From Allobosea sp. TND4EK4 (GTDB lineage Bacteria > Pseudomonadota > Alphaproteobacteria > Rhizobiales > Beijerinckiaceae), in contig NZ_FTMO01000011.1 in assembly GCF_900156025.1 (NCBI RefSeq), forward strand, positions 1 to 64,000: a stretch of 64,000 bases of DNA. Direction: 5' to 3'. Below, piece after piece: positions 1 through 8,729 of the stretch. Made by a program: the position numbers and the translations under genes. Each line of letters starts with the position of its first letter. Position 1 is the first letter of the stretch. Under the pieces are notes generated by a model. It saw only the letters and a list, made by a program, of their open reading frames with translations, was not told the DNA's origin and did no database searches.

Positions 1-1164
1 CGACCGCGCAATGTCGTCCGCCAGCGAAATCACCCGCGACGACTTCGTCCCAGGAGCAGGCTCAAGCTCATACAGCGTCACGACAGGCCCGGGGCAGGCC
101 TGGACGATCTCGCCCTTGACGTTGAAGTCCTCCAGCACGCCTTCGAGCAGGCCGGAATTCTGCTGCAGCGTCTCGACCGGCACCTCGTCCTGCGTCTGCG
201 GCGGCTCGGCCAGGAACTCGATCGGCGGCAGTTGGAAGCCGCCTTCGCTCGCGATCGCGCGCACCTTCATGTCGCGCAGGCTGGTCTGCCGGTGCGGCCT
301 TGGCGCGGCAGCGGGCTCGCTCTCGGCCGGGGCGGCGACGGTCATCGCCTGGGGCGCCTGCGGCACCGGCGCCGCAGGAGCGGACGGCGCGTAGGACGGC
401 ATCGAGAAGCTGAGATTGACCGAATAGCCCTGCCAGACCGGCTCCGGCCGCGGTGCCGGGGCCGGGGAAGGGCGGGACTGCCGAGCCGGGGCTGGCGCGG
501 GGCGGGTCGCGCTCGGGACAGGCACGGGCGCCGGCGGCTGGGCCGGCGCGGAGGGCGCCACGACATCCTCGTGCTGCTCGATGGCCGGCACGAGATCCCA
601 GAAGGCATGGTCGGACAGGAAGGCGAAGGGCGTCACAGGCTCGGCCGGGCCGGGCTCCGTGTCGCCGAGGAAGGCGGCTTCGTCGGCCCAGTCCGCGAGA
701 TCATCGACGGCGTCATCGCCATCGCTTTCCGACACGGCGATTGTCGCCGGGATGGGCTCGAAAGGCTCCGGGGCCGCCTCTGCGGCGGGCTCCATGCCGG
801 GCACGGCCGTGCCCCAGATCTGCTGCATCAGATGCCGCGGCGTGCGCCAGAACCGCACCTTCGTCTGCTCGGAGAGCGGCACGGCCGGCGGGTGGATGCC
901 GCCTTGCCAGAAGGCGCTGAGCGACGCGCTGAACGATGCGGTGAGCCCGACGGCCGCCGATGCTCCGTCCGGCTGGGACGCCGCGCGCCGGGCCGTCGCG
1001 CGGCTCTGGCGGACATAGACGCCGGGCAGCGCCGCAGGGCGCTCGACGGGTGGTGCGGGCGCGTTCGCAGCGCTCGGGCGGGCCGCGCCCTCCTCTATCG
1101 GATGGACGCCCAAGTCGTTGGAAGCGAAGAGATTTGTTCGCTGAAGACGATCGCGCTTATACAT
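1..1164 (-). CDS. ftsK: FtsK/SpoIIIE-type DNA translocase, N-terminal part (cut by window edge)
   Basis: The minus strand reads open from an ATG at 1164 to the window edge (388 codons), so the C-terminal part lies outside. Residues from about 330 on carry the start of the FtsK motor: LQQNSGLLEGVLEDF, then GPVVTLYELEPAPGTKSSRV and LADDIARS, typical of the FtsK alpha domain. FtsK pumps chromosomal DNA at the division septum so that dimers and termini resolve. The preceding 325 or so residues are rich in Pro and Ala with acidic patches, and show no hydrophobic run long enough for a membrane helix, whereas classical FtsK starts with four. This is therefore probably a soluble FtsK paralogue (compare Bacillus SftA). 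Several plus-strand readings over the same bases look like shadow frames. Family certain; subtype inferred. Confidence 0.9.
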   Translation of the reverse strand, partial: MYKRDRLQRTNLFASNDLGVHPIEEGAARPSAANAPAPPVERPAALPGVYVRQSRATARRAASQPDGASAAVGLTASFSASLSAFWQGGIHPPAVPLSEQTKVRFWRTPRHLMQQIWGTAVPGMEPAAEAAPEPFEPIPATIAVSESDGDDAVDDLADWADEAAFLGDTEPGPAEPVTPFAFLSDHAFWDLVPAIEQHEDVVAPSAPAQPPAPVPVPSATRPAPAPARQSRPSPAPAPRPEPVWQGYSVNLSFSMPSYAPSAPAAPVPQAPQAMTVAAPAESEPAAAPRPHRQTSLRDMKVRAIASEGGFQLPPIEFLAEPPQTQDEVPVETLQQNSGLLEGVLEDFNVKGEIVQACPGPVVTLYELEPAPGTKSSRVISLADDIARS

Positions 1165-1375
1165 GCCAAACCAGCGAACAGGACTCACCGTAAACCGAGG
1201 CCCAAGAGCTAGCCCGGCAGAGTTAACGCGACCTAAATGAGGCGCGCTTTCGCAGCCCCCGCCCGCCGCCCCGCCCGCCGCCGTTTCGCGGCTTTACCGG
1301 CGCGGCAGCGATGGCCTACGATCGCCGCCAGATAGCGCGACCGGCGCTTCCCGATGCCTCCGCCCACCGCCTGGG
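1165..1375. other. Divergent intergenic region between ftsK and the acyl-CoA dehydrogenase gene
   Basis: No gene is seen here. It must hold the promoters of two divergent genes, but no clear -35/-10 pair was recognised. A perfect 12-base tandem duplication (ccgcccgccgcc twice) lies at 1259-1282. Confidence 0.5.
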
Positions 1376-2602
1376 ATGTCTCTCGCCGCCATGGATTTCA
1401 CGATTTCCGCCGAGCTCGACGATCTGCGCCGCCGCATCGCGGCTTTCGTCGAGCACGAGATCATCCCGCGCGAAAGCGACAGGGCGAGCTGGGACGCGCA
1501 TGAGAACATCGCCGAGACCGCGCTGGCCGAGCTACGCGCCAGGGCGCGTGCCGCCGGGCTCTGGTGCCTGCAGCTGAAGCCCGAAAACGGCGGTCTCGGC
1601 GCCGGGCGCATCGGCATGGCCGTCTGCTACGAGGCGATGAACCGCTCGATCTTCGGGCCGGTGGTGTTCAATTCCGCCGCGCCCGACGACGGCAACATGA
1701 TGATGCTGGAAGCGGTGGCGACGCCGGACCAGAAGCGGCGCTGGCTCGCCCCCATCGTCTCCGGCGATGTGCGCTCGGCCTTCGCCATGACGGAGCCGCA
1801 TCCGGGCGGCGGTTCCGACCCGACGATGATCCGCACGCGGGCCGAGAAGCAGGCGGACGGCTCCTATCGCCTCTATGGCCGCAAATGGTTCATCACCGGC
1901 GCCGAGCAGGCGGCGCATTTCACCGTGGTCGCACGCACCTCGGACGATGCCAGGCGCGGGCTCACCGCCTTCCTGTTTCATCGAGACCAGCCGGGCTGGC
2001 ACATCGTCCGCCGCATCGAGATCATGGGTCCGGAGGAGCATGGCGGGCATTGCGAGATCGCCTTCGACGGCCTGCGCATTCCGCCGGAAGACGTGCTGAT
2101 GGGGGAGGGCGACGGCTTCAAGGTCACGCAGATCCGGCTCGGGCCCGCGCGGCTGACCCATTGCATGCGCTGGCTCGGCCTGGCCAAGCGCTGCGTCGAG
2201 ATCGCGCGCGCCTACGCCGCGACGCGCGAGGGCTTCGGCATCCGGCTGGCCGATCGCGAGAGCATCCAACTCAAGCTCGGGCGCACGGCGATGGGAATCG
2301 AGATCGGCCGCCTGCTGGTGATGAAGGCAGCCTGGGAGCTGGATCGTGGCGGGCAGGCCCGCAAGGAGGTTTCGATGGCCAAGGTGCAGGCCGCGAACAC
2401 GCTCCACGAGGCCGCCGACATGGCGATCCAGATCAACGGTGCGCGCGGCTATTCCAAGGATACGGTGCTGGAATGGATCTACCGCTATGCCCGGCAGGCG
2501 CGGCTGGTCGACGGGGCCGATGAGGTGCACCAGATGGTCCTCAACCGCTTCCTCGACAAGGAAGGGGATGACTTCTGGCGGTGGGAGGTCGCCGGCCCGT
2601 GA
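1376..2602 (+). CDS. Acyl-CoA dehydrogenase, ACAD10/11-like
   Basis: A 408-residue flavoprotein of the acyl-CoA dehydrogenase family, which oxidises the alpha-beta bond of an acyl-CoA using FAD and passes electrons to ETF. The three regions are visible: helical N-terminus, middle beta domain (AMTEPHPGGGSDPTMI, KWFITGAEQA), and helical C-terminus with REGFGIRLADRESIQLKLG and INGARGYSKDTVLEW. The end motif RLVDGADEVHQMVL is typical of the ACAD10/ACAD11 branch. The kinase-like gene that follows overlaps its stop (GTGA), so the two are translationally coupled, matching the APH-ACAD fusion of eukaryotic ACAD11. Neither ATG 1376 nor the in-frame ATG 1391 has a convincing ribosome site; 1391 would begin MDFTISAELDDL. 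The substrate is not shown by sequence; hydroxy- or branched acyl-CoAs are plausible. Confidence 0.92.
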   Translation: MSLAAMDFTISAELDDLRRRIAAFVEHEIIPRESDRASWDAHENIAETALAELRARARAAGLWCLQLKPENGGLGAGRIGMAVCYEAMNRSIFGPVVFNSAAPDDGNMMMLEAVATPDQKRRWLAPIVSGDVRSAFAMTEPHPGGGSDPTMIRTRAEKQADGSYRLYGRKWFITGAEQAAHFTVVARTSDDARRGLTAFLFHRDQPGWHIVRRIEIMGPEEHGGHCEIAFDGLRIPPEDVLMGEGDGFKVTQIRLGPARLTHCMRWLGLAKRCVEIARAYAATREGFGIRLADRESIQLKLGRTAMGIEIGRLLVMKAAWELDRGGQARKEVSMAKVQAANTLHEAADMAIQINGARGYSKDTVLEWIYRYARQARLVDGADEVHQMVLNRFLDKEGDDFWRWEVAGP

Positions 2603-3618
2603 GAGCCGTGGCTGACGCCTCTTCCTTCGGCTTCGATCTCGGAGCGCTCGACGGATATCTGCGCCGCGCGCTCGATCTCTCGGGCCCGATGCGGATCGAG
2701 CCGATCGGCGGCGGACAGTCCAACCCGACCTTCTTCGTCGACTACGACGACCGCGCGCTCGTCCTGCGCAAGCAGCCGCCCGGCGAGCTCTTGCCCTCGG
2801 CCCATGCCATCGACCGCGAATACCGCGTGATCCGCGCCCTGCGGGATACGCCGGTCCCGGTGCCGCCGGCCCTGCTTTACTGTGACGACAGGCCGATCGT
2901 CGGCACGCCCTTCTACGTGATGGAGAAGGTGGAGGGCCGCGTCTTCCACGACTGCACCTTGCCCGGCTTGCCGGCATCCGAGCGCACGGCGATGTATGCC
3001 GCGCTGGCGGAAACGCTGGCGGCCCTGCACAATGTCGATGCGGCAGCGGCCGGCCTCGCCGACTATGGCAAGCCCGGCAATTATTTCGCGCGGCAGATCA
3101 CGCGCTGGGGCCGGCAATGGGAGCTGTCCGGCAATCGCGCCGACCCGCATATCGAACGGCTGCGCGCCTGGCTGCCGGCGCATATCCCCTTGGACGAGAC
3201 CAGCAGCATCGTCCATGGCGACTATCGCATCGGCAACGTCATGTTCCATCCGAGCGAGCCGCGTATCGTCGCGGTGCTGGACTGGGAGCTCTCGACCCTT
3301 GGTCATCCGCTCGCCGATCTCGCCCATTGCGCCATCGCCTGGCAATCGGCTCCCGATGAGTATGGCGGGCTCGCGGGGCTCGCTCTCGACACGCTCGGCA
3401 TCCCCTCCCTGGAGCGTTTCGCCGGGTTCTATGCCGGCCGTGCCCGGCATGGCGTGGCGCTGCAGCCCTTCCACCTGGCCTTCGCGCTGTTCCGCTGGGC
3501 GGCGATCTTCGAAGGGATCGCGGCGCGGGCCAAGGCAGGCAACGCCTCGGCGGGGAACGCCGCCGATACCGGCCAATTGGCATCGGCCTTCGCGAAACGC
3601 GCGGCCCAGCTGACCTGA
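2599..3618 (+). CDS. APH-family phosphotransferase, ACAD10/11 kinase-domain homologue
   Basis: A 339-residue protein of the aminoglycoside-phosphotransferase/choline-kinase fold. Seen directly: an N-lobe with GGGQSNPTFFV and VLRKQPPGELL (nucleotide-binding lysine region), the catalytic loop SSIVHGDYRIGNVMF (His-Gly-Asp, Asn) and the metal-binding VLDWELSTLGHPLADLAH. These match the kinase-like domain fused ahead of the dehydrogenase in animal ACAD10/11, where it is reported to phosphorylate hydroxyacyl-CoA. Start GTG 2599 overlaps the stop of the dehydrogenase gene; GTG 2581 and GTG 2608 are also in frame. Its role is probably to activate a hydroxyacyl-CoA for its neighbour; the sequence alone does not prove this. 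Confidence 0.9.
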   Translation: MRAVADASSFGFDLGALDGYLRRALDLSGPMRIEPIGGGQSNPTFFVDYDDRALVLRKQPPGELLPSAHAIDREYRVIRALRDTPVPVPPALLYCDDRPIVGTPFYVMEKVEGRVFHDCTLPGLPASERTAMYAALAETLAALHNVDAAAAGLADYGKPGNYFARQITRWGRQWELSGNRADPHIERLRAWLPAHIPLDETSSIVHGDYRIGNVMFHPSEPRIVAVLDWELSTLGHPLADLAHCAIAWQSAPDEYGGLAGLALDTLGIPSLERFAGFYAGRARHGVALQPFHLAFALFRWAAIFEGIAARAKAGNASAGNAADTGQLASAFAKRAAQLT

Positions 3619-3623
3619 CCCGG

Positions 3624-4238
3624 CTAGAGGCTGACGCCGTGGCCGCGCAGCGCGGCGCGCAGGTCGATCGGCTCGATGAAATGCACGGTCTTCATGCCGG
3701 TCTCGCTCGCGGCGGCGATATTCTTCTCGCTGTCGTCGATGAAGATACAGTCGCGGGCCCCGAGCGAATAGCGCTCGAACAGCACCCGGTAGATGGCCGG
3801 ATCGGGCTTGATCAGGCGCTCATGGGCCGAGACGACGACGCCGTCGAAACTCTGCAGGAACGGGAAGCGGATCAGGCATTCGGCCCATTTCTCACGCGAG
3901 AAATTGGTGATGGCATAGACCTTCTCGCCCCGCGCCTTCAGTTCCGCGAGCACCGCGACGCTGTCCTCGATCACGCCCGGCACGCTTTCGTGCCAGCGCT
4001 CGTCATAGGCGCGGATCTCGCGCTCCCATTCCGGATGCCGGGAGACCAGCAGCGCGACGCCCTCCTCCCAGGAGCGGCCGCGATCCTGCTCGATGTTCCA
4101 GGCCCCGGTGCAGACGTTGCGCATGAACCAGTCGCGCTTCCCGGCCTCCGGGATCAGCTCGCGATAGACCAGCGTCGGGTCCCAGCGCAGCAGGACATTG
4201 CCGACATCGAAGACGACGGTGGGGGCGGTCGCTGGCAT
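3624..4238 (-). CDS. HAD-superfamily phosphatase (subclass IA, YihX/sEH-N-like)
   Basis: A 204-residue haloacid-dehalogenase-type hydrolase. Motif I is VVFDVGNVLLRWDP (nucleophile Asp in FDVGNVL), motif II AITNFSREKW, motif III lysine in ERLIKPDPAIY, and motif IV CIFIDDSEKNI. The FDxGNVL form is that of the subgroup holding E. coli YihX, the N-terminal phosphatase of soluble epoxide hydrolase and the N-terminal domain of vertebrate ACAD10. It ends 5 bases from the convergent APH-like gene, so it is not co-transcribed with the ACAD pair even though the three encode ACAD10-like domains. The substrate is unknown. Confidence 0.88.
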   Translation of the reverse strand: MPATAPTVVFDVGNVLLRWDPTLVYRELIPEAGKRDWFMRNVCTGAWNIEQDRGRSWEEGVALLVSRHPEWEREIRAYDERWHESVPGVIEDSVAVLAELKARGEKVYAITNFSREKWAECLIRFPFLQSFDGVVVSAHERLIKPDPAIYRVLFERYSLGARDCIFIDDSEKNIAAASETGMKTVHFIEPIDLRAALRGHGVSL

Positions 4239-4269
4239 GGTCGTGATCCGGCGGAGAGGGGGCGGCCCG

Positions 4270-5082
4270 TCAGCCGCCGATCTGGAAGGAATAGTTCAGC
4301 CCGAGGCCGAAGGTGACCTGATGGCGCTGGCCGACCGTGGCGACGAGGGGGGAATGGGCCGCATCCTGCGCCAGCCGGTCATAGCGGCCGAACAGCGTCG
4401 TCGACCAGGTGTCGGACCATTTGTAGTCGAGCGAGCTGGCAAGACCGACGCTCTTCAGCCCGCCACCGGGCGAATAGGCAATGAAGTAACGGTTGAAGGT
4501 GGCCTCCAGCGGCGAGACTCCGAAGTAGCGCCGCATGAAGCGGTTGTCGCCGAGGGCCAGACGGGGACCGATCGCGAAGGTGAAGCCATTCAGGCGCTCG
4601 ACCCAGTCCATCGAGAAATCGGCGGTGATGCCGTGATGCCCATGGAAACCCTGCTTGACCTCCAGCCGGGTGCGCAGCCGATCCTCGATCGGCCAGAACT
4701 CGACGAAGGCGCCGGCTTCGATCGACCAGGGCACGTCGCGCAGGCCGAAGAGCCGGTTGTTGCTGCCGGAATAGCGGCCGGAGCGGATATCGCCGACCGC
4801 GCCGATGCTGAACCGGTCCGTCTCGTAGAGGGCAAGGTCGAGGCCGTCATCCGGGGCGCTGAACCCGTCAGGCTCGCCCACGCGGCGCCAGCTCAGCGAC
4901 GGCATGAACGACAGGCCGGCGGATCTCGCACCGTCATATTTCGGGCCGAGCTGGACCGATCCGCCAATGGTGACGACCCAGCCCTTTGCAGGCGTCGGGT
5001 CGCTCAGCGCCGGCGTGATGTCGGCCGCCCAGGCCCCCAGCGGGCTCAGGGCGAGCAGGCTCGCGAGGGCGGTCGCACGCAT
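4270..5082 (-). CDS. MipA/OmpV family outer-membrane protein
   Basis: A 270-residue protein with a Sec signal peptide (cleavage after LGAWA, about residue 19) and alternating amphipathic strands ending in NYSFQIGG, a typical outer-membrane barrel terminus. Segments such as GGSVQLGPKYDGA, FMPSLSWRRVG and the C-terminal GLGLNYSF match the MipA/OmpV scaffold family. Members are linked to murein hydrolase assembly or behave as adaptive porins, so the exact job here is open. It sits alone between the HAD phosphatase and a two-component pair, in the same direction as both. Confidence 0.85.
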   Translation of the reverse strand: MRATALASLLALSPLGAWAADITPALSDPTPAKGWVVTIGGSVQLGPKYDGARSAGLSFMPSLSWRRVGEPDGFSAPDDGLDLALYETDRFSIGAVGDIRSGRYSGSNNRLFGLRDVPWSIEAGAFVEFWPIEDRLRTRLEVKQGFHGHHGITADFSMDWVERLNGFTFAIGPRLALGDNRFMRRYFGVSPLEATFNRYFIAYSPGGGLKSVGLASSLDYKWSDTWSTTLFGRYDRLAQDAAHSPLVATVGQRHQVTFGLGLNYSFQIGG

Positions 5083-5176
5083 GACGTCATCCTTCCGGCA
5101 TCCTGCCGTGAGAGGCCTGCCCTATAGCCCAGCCATGTTGATGCCGCCATAACGGCATCGGCACCCCTGTCCCCGA

Positions 5177-6553
5177 TTATTCGCCGACCGAGCGGCCGAC
5201 CTTGATCCCCAGCTTCTTGATCCGGTGCCACAGGCTGCGCTCCGCGATTCCGAGCAGCTTGGCCGCCTGAACCTGAACGCCGTCCGTCCGGCGCAGCGCC
5301 TCGATGATGAAGCCGCGTTCCAGCCGCTCCAGTTCGGCGTCGAGGTCGCGCGGCAAGGCGTTGTGCGTCTCGCGGCGGCCGGGTTCGAACAGGTCGCGCG
5401 GCAGGTCCGGGACGTCGATCGTGTCCCCCCGCGCGACGATGACCGCGCGCTCGACGCAATTGTGCAGCTCGCGGATGTTCCCCGGCCAGTCATAGCCGCT
5501 CATCGCCGCGAGCGCGGCCGGCGTGAAGCCGGTGACGCGTTTGCCCATCGTCTCGGCAAGCTCCCCGATGAAATGGCTCGCCAGGAGAGGGATATCCTCG
5601 CTGCGCTCGCGCAGGGCGGGCAGCGCGATCGGGAACACGTTCAGCCGGTAGTAGAGGTCCTCGCGGAAGCGTCCGTCCGCGATCGCCTGCCGCATGTCCT
5701 TGTGGGTGGCGGTGACGAGGCGCACATCGACACTCTGGCTGCGGCTGGCGCCCACCGGCTCGAAGCTGCGCTCCTGGATGACGCGCAGGAGCTTGGCCTG
5801 GAGTCCGATCGGCATGTCGCCGATCTCGTCGAGGAAGAGGGTTCCTCCATCGGCGGCGGCGAAGCGGCCCACGCGGTTGGCAAGGGCACCGGTAAAGGCC
5901 CCTTTCACATGGCCGAAGAGTTCGCTCTCCAGCAGCCCCTCGGGAATGGCCGCGCAGTTCACCGCGACGAAGGGCTTGGTCCGGCGCGGGCTGTTGAAAT
6001 GGATGGCCCGGGCGACGAGTTCCTTGCCGGTGCCGCTCTCGCCGTTCAGCATCACGGTCGCGCGTGTCTCGCAGACTTCGGTGACCTGCTCGATCACCCG
6101 TCGGAAGGCCGGGCTGCTGCCGATCAGCGTGTCGAAGGAGTAGCGTCCCTCCAGCTCGCCGCGCAGCCGGTCGTTCTCGCGCACCACATCGGCGAGACGG
6201 AGCGCCCGTCGCAGCGTGGCGGCCACATCCTCCATCTCGAAGGGCTTGGCGATGTAGTCGAAGGCGCCTTCCTTCACGAGCTCGACCGCGTCGCGCACGG
6301 CGGCGAAGGCGGTGATGATCACCACGGGAATCTCCGGCCAGCGCCTGCGCACCTCGCGCAGCAGCGCGCGCCCATCCATCACCGGCAACCGAAGGTCGGT
6401 CAGGACCAGGTCGAAGCGCGCCTGTTCCAGCTCCTCCAGCGCCGCCCGCGCGCTGTCGACCGCCGTCGTGCGGTAGCCGAGGTCTTCCAGCGCCGCCGCC
6501 AGCACGTCGGCGAGCCGGGTCTCGTCGTCGACGACCAGGATGGAATGGCTCAT
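5177..6553 (-). CDS. Sigma-54-dependent response regulator, NtrC family
   Basis: 458 residues in three parts: a receiver domain (1-120) with phosphoacceptor Asp53 in LVLTDLRLPVMDG and a C-terminal lysine in YIAKPF; an AAA+ domain (about 140-380) with Walker A GESGTGKE, the sigma-54-contacting loop GAFTGA and DEIGDMP; and a Fis-type helix-turn-helix at the end (VQVQAAKLLGIAERSLWHRI). It activates sigma-54 promoters when phosphorylated. Its ATG overlaps the stop of the upstream kinase gene by 4 bases, making the pair a translationally coupled two-component system. The order and the Fis domain resemble DctD/ZraR-like regulators. Targets are unknown, and no -24/-12 promoter was recognised nearby. 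Confidence 0.95.
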   Translation of the reverse strand: MSHSILVVDDETRLADVLAAALEDLGYRTTAVDSARAALEELEQARFDLVLTDLRLPVMDGRALLREVRRRWPEIPVVIITAFAAVRDAVELVKEGAFDYIAKPFEMEDVAATLRRALRLADVVRENDRLRGELEGRYSFDTLIGSSPAFRRVIEQVTEVCETRATVMLNGESGTGKELVARAIHFNSPRRTKPFVAVNCAAIPEGLLESELFGHVKGAFTGALANRVGRFAAADGGTLFLDEIGDMPIGLQAKLLRVIQERSFEPVGASRSQSVDVRLVTATHKDMRQAIADGRFREDLYYRLNVFPIALPALRERSEDIPLLASHFIGELAETMGKRVTGFTPAALAAMSGYDWPGNIRELHNCVERAVIVARGDTIDVPDLPRDLFEPGRRETHNALPRDLDAELERLERGFIIEALRRTDGVQVQAAKLLGIAERSLWHRIKKLGIKVGRSVGE

Positions 6554-8286
6554 GCGCGGGCTCCGGAATCGGGACGCGGCAGCGTAAGCGTAAACGAGGC
6601 CCCCCGTCCCGGTTCGCTGGTGCAGGAGGCGCTACCGCCATGCGATTCCGCGACCGTCTGCACCTTGGCGAGGCCGAGCCCCGTCCCCTTGGCCTTGGTG
6701 GTGAAGAACGGATTGAAGATCTGCTCGCGGATCTCGGGGGCAACGCCCGGGCCCTCGTCGCGGATGGTCAGGGACACGCAGTTTTCCGTCGCCGTGACGC
6801 TCGCATGGATCGCCCCGCCCTCCGGCATGGCATCGATGGCGTTGAGCACGAGGTTGAGGCAGGCCTGGTGCAACTGGTCGGGATCGCCCAGGATCGTCGC
6901 GCCGCCGCTGTCGTCGGCGACCGCGATTGCGACCTTTCGTCGGCTGAGCTCGGGCGCGGCGACGGCGGCAACGCGGTCGATGATCGCGCGCATCGGCAGC
7001 TCGGTCGTCACCGGTGCCTTGGGCTGGGCGAAATCGAGGAAGTCGCGCACCAGGGTCTCGATCCGGCGCACTTCATCGATGACGTAGCCGAGCATCCGGT
7101 CCTCGGACCCGGCGAGCTTGGCCCGGTTGCGCACCACCTCCGTGGAGGTCTTGATGATGCCGAGCGGGTTTCTGACTTCATGAGCGATCACCGTGGCCGC
7201 CTGGCCGAGAGCCGAGAGTCGGTCCCGGCGCCTCAGCTCGCCTTCGAGCTCCTGCAGCTTGCCGAGCTGCTCGGCCATGCCGTTGAAGCCGGCCGCGAGC
7301 TGGTTGAGCTCGTGTCCGCCGCTGCCGGCCGGGACCCGGTGGCCGAAATCGCCCGAGGCGATGGCGCGCACGCCGCGCGTCAGGGCACGCAGCGGCCGCA
7401 CCAGCAGGTCCGACATCAGGATGCCGACCAGCACCGAGATTAGGCAGCCGAAGGCGAAGATGCCGAAGAACAGGCTGCGCCGGCTGAGCTGCTCGAAGAA
7501 GCCGGCATCGCGCGACAGCCCGATGAAGCCGATCGCCGCCAGTTTGCCGTCGATGCCGCGGAAGCCGGCATAGACGGCGCGGTAACGCCCGGCATCGGCC
7601 TGGCCGTCGAAGATCTCGTCTTCCTCGCCGGAGGCGAGCTGGGCCCTGACGGCCTGCGGGATGGGCGCGGTACGCTCCGGATGCGTTTGCAGGACCGGGA
7701 CGAGCTCGTCGCCGAAATCGGCGAAGAGCCTGACGTCGAGCGAGGTCACCACCCGGATGCCGCCAAGATAGCTTTCGTCCAGCCAGCTGCCGACGAGGAC
7801 ATAGGCCGCCTGGCCCTTGACGTGGATCTCCTGGACCGCACCGGCCATGATCAGATGGGTCTCGTTGGCCCGCACCTTGAAGATGCCTTCGCCGCTGCGC
7901 GTCGGCAGCGGCGCGTCGGGCGTGAAGCTCCGCGACGAGAACAAAACGGTCCGGTTCTCGTCATAGATCGCGATCAGATCATAGCCGACCGAGTTCAGCA
8001 GCTGGAACTCGTGCTCGATCGCGCGCGGCGCGGTGAGGTCGGAGTGGTTGGTGCGCTCCAGCCGCTGGCCGATCACCGTCGCGACGCGCTGGGCCTCCTG
8101 CGTGGCGTCCATCACCTCGAGCCGGAAGAAGCGAGAGGTCTCGCCAAGCCATTGCGCGACGTTTTGCTCGAAGGCGCCGGAGATCAACCGCGCGGCGACA
8201 TAGGTCGAAGCCAGCATCGCCGGCACGCTGACGAGCATGAAGGCGATCACCAGCCTGAGTCTGAGCGTGCTCATCCGCGCCGACAT
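6550..8286 (-). CDS. Membrane sensor histidine kinase, partner of the NtrC-type regulator
   Basis: 578 residues. One membrane helix lies near 8-33 (LRLVIAFMLVSVPAMLAS), followed by a periplasmic sensor region of about 190 residues, a second helix (SLFFGIFAFGCLISVLVGIL), a HAMP linker, a HisKA helix with the phosphoacceptor in AHEVRNPLGIIK, and an ATPase domain with NAIDAMPEGG, DEGPGV and GTGLGLAKVQ. ATG 8286 was chosen because GAGAAGG stands just upstream; an in-frame ATG at 8275 is possible. It follows the DUF2147 gene by 29 bases, so it may be read through from the large upstream operon. The ligand is unknown. Confidence 0.93.
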   Translation of the reverse strand: MSARMSTLRLRLVIAFMLVSVPAMLASTYVAARLISGAFEQNVAQWLGETSRFFRLEVMDATQEAQRVATVIGQRLERTNHSDLTAPRAIEHEFQLLNSVGYDLIAIYDENRTVLFSSRSFTPDAPLPTRSGEGIFKVRANETHLIMAGAVQEIHVKGQAAYVLVGSWLDESYLGGIRVVTSLDVRLFADFGDELVPVLQTHPERTAPIPQAVRAQLASGEEDEIFDGQADAGRYRAVYAGFRGIDGKLAAIGFIGLSRDAGFFEQLSRRSLFFGIFAFGCLISVLVGILMSDLLVRPLRALTRGVRAIASGDFGHRVPAGSGGHELNQLAAGFNGMAEQLGKLQELEGELRRRDRLSALGQAATVIAHEVRNPLGIIKTSTEVVRNRAKLAGSEDRMLGYVIDEVRRIETLVRDFLDFAQPKAPVTTELPMRAIIDRVAAVAAPELSRRKVAIAVADDSGGATILGDPDQLHQACLNLVLNAIDAMPEGGAIHASVTATENCVSLTIRDEGPGVAPEIREQIFNPFFTTKAKGTGLGLAKVQTVAESHGGSASCTSEPGRGASFTLTLPRPDSGARA

Positions 8287-8315
8287 CGGTGCCTTCTCGC
8301 CTGTTTCACGCGGTC

Positions 8316-8729
8316 TTACGGTTCTCTTGTCCAGATGTCGTCGTCGCAGATCAAGCCGCCGAGCACGCAGCCCCGCACAAGAAGCCGTCCCGAAGAGTCG
8401 AGCGCAAGCGTGGTGCGGTAGGTCTTGCCGTCCTCGGGATTGTAGCCGTCCCCGGCGAGCTTGCCCGATCCGTCCGGCTTGAAGCCACCGAGGACCTGCA
8501 CGCCCATCAGCGAGCGCTCGCGCAGCTTGGCATCGCCGTTGTTGCGGTCGGTGCGCGGCTGCTTCAGCCAGACGATCCTGCCGCACAGGGCCGGGCCGCA
8601 GGGCGCGATGGCGATGACGGATTCGCCGTCGGAATCTTTCCAGCGCCCCGCGATGTCGGCCGCGCTCTGGGCCTGCGCCGCGCCCATGAAGCCGACGGCC
8701 AGACCCAGTGCGGCGAGAGCGCTACGCAT
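8316..8729 (-). CDS. DUF2147 family secreted protein
   Basis: 137 residues with a signal peptide (cleavage near GAAQA, about residue 20) and the DUF2147 pattern: IAGRWKDSDGESVIAI, ALCGRIVWL, LMGVQVLGGFKPDG, YNPEDGKTY, LVRGCVLGGLICDDDIW. This is a small beta-rich domain of unknown function, probably periplasmic or envelope-associated. Two cysteines in ALCGRI and RGCVLGG are usual for the family. Its start overlaps the end of the small transporter gene upstream by 8 bases, so it belongs to the aminotransferase/FemAB operon and may be the envelope-side component of that system. Confidence 0.85.
   Translation of the reverse strand: MRSALAALGLAVGFMGAAQAQSAADIAGRWKDSDGESVIAIAPCGPALCGRIVWLKQPRTDRNNGDAKLRERSLMGVQVLGGFKPDGSGKLAGDGYNPEDGKTYRTTLALDSSGRLLVRGCVLGGLICDDDIWTREP

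Noticed and set aside
232-1212. Long plus-strand open frames over the first 1.2 kb
   Set aside because: They are Arg/Gly-rich shadow frames; the minus strand encodes a clear FtsK sequence through the same bases.
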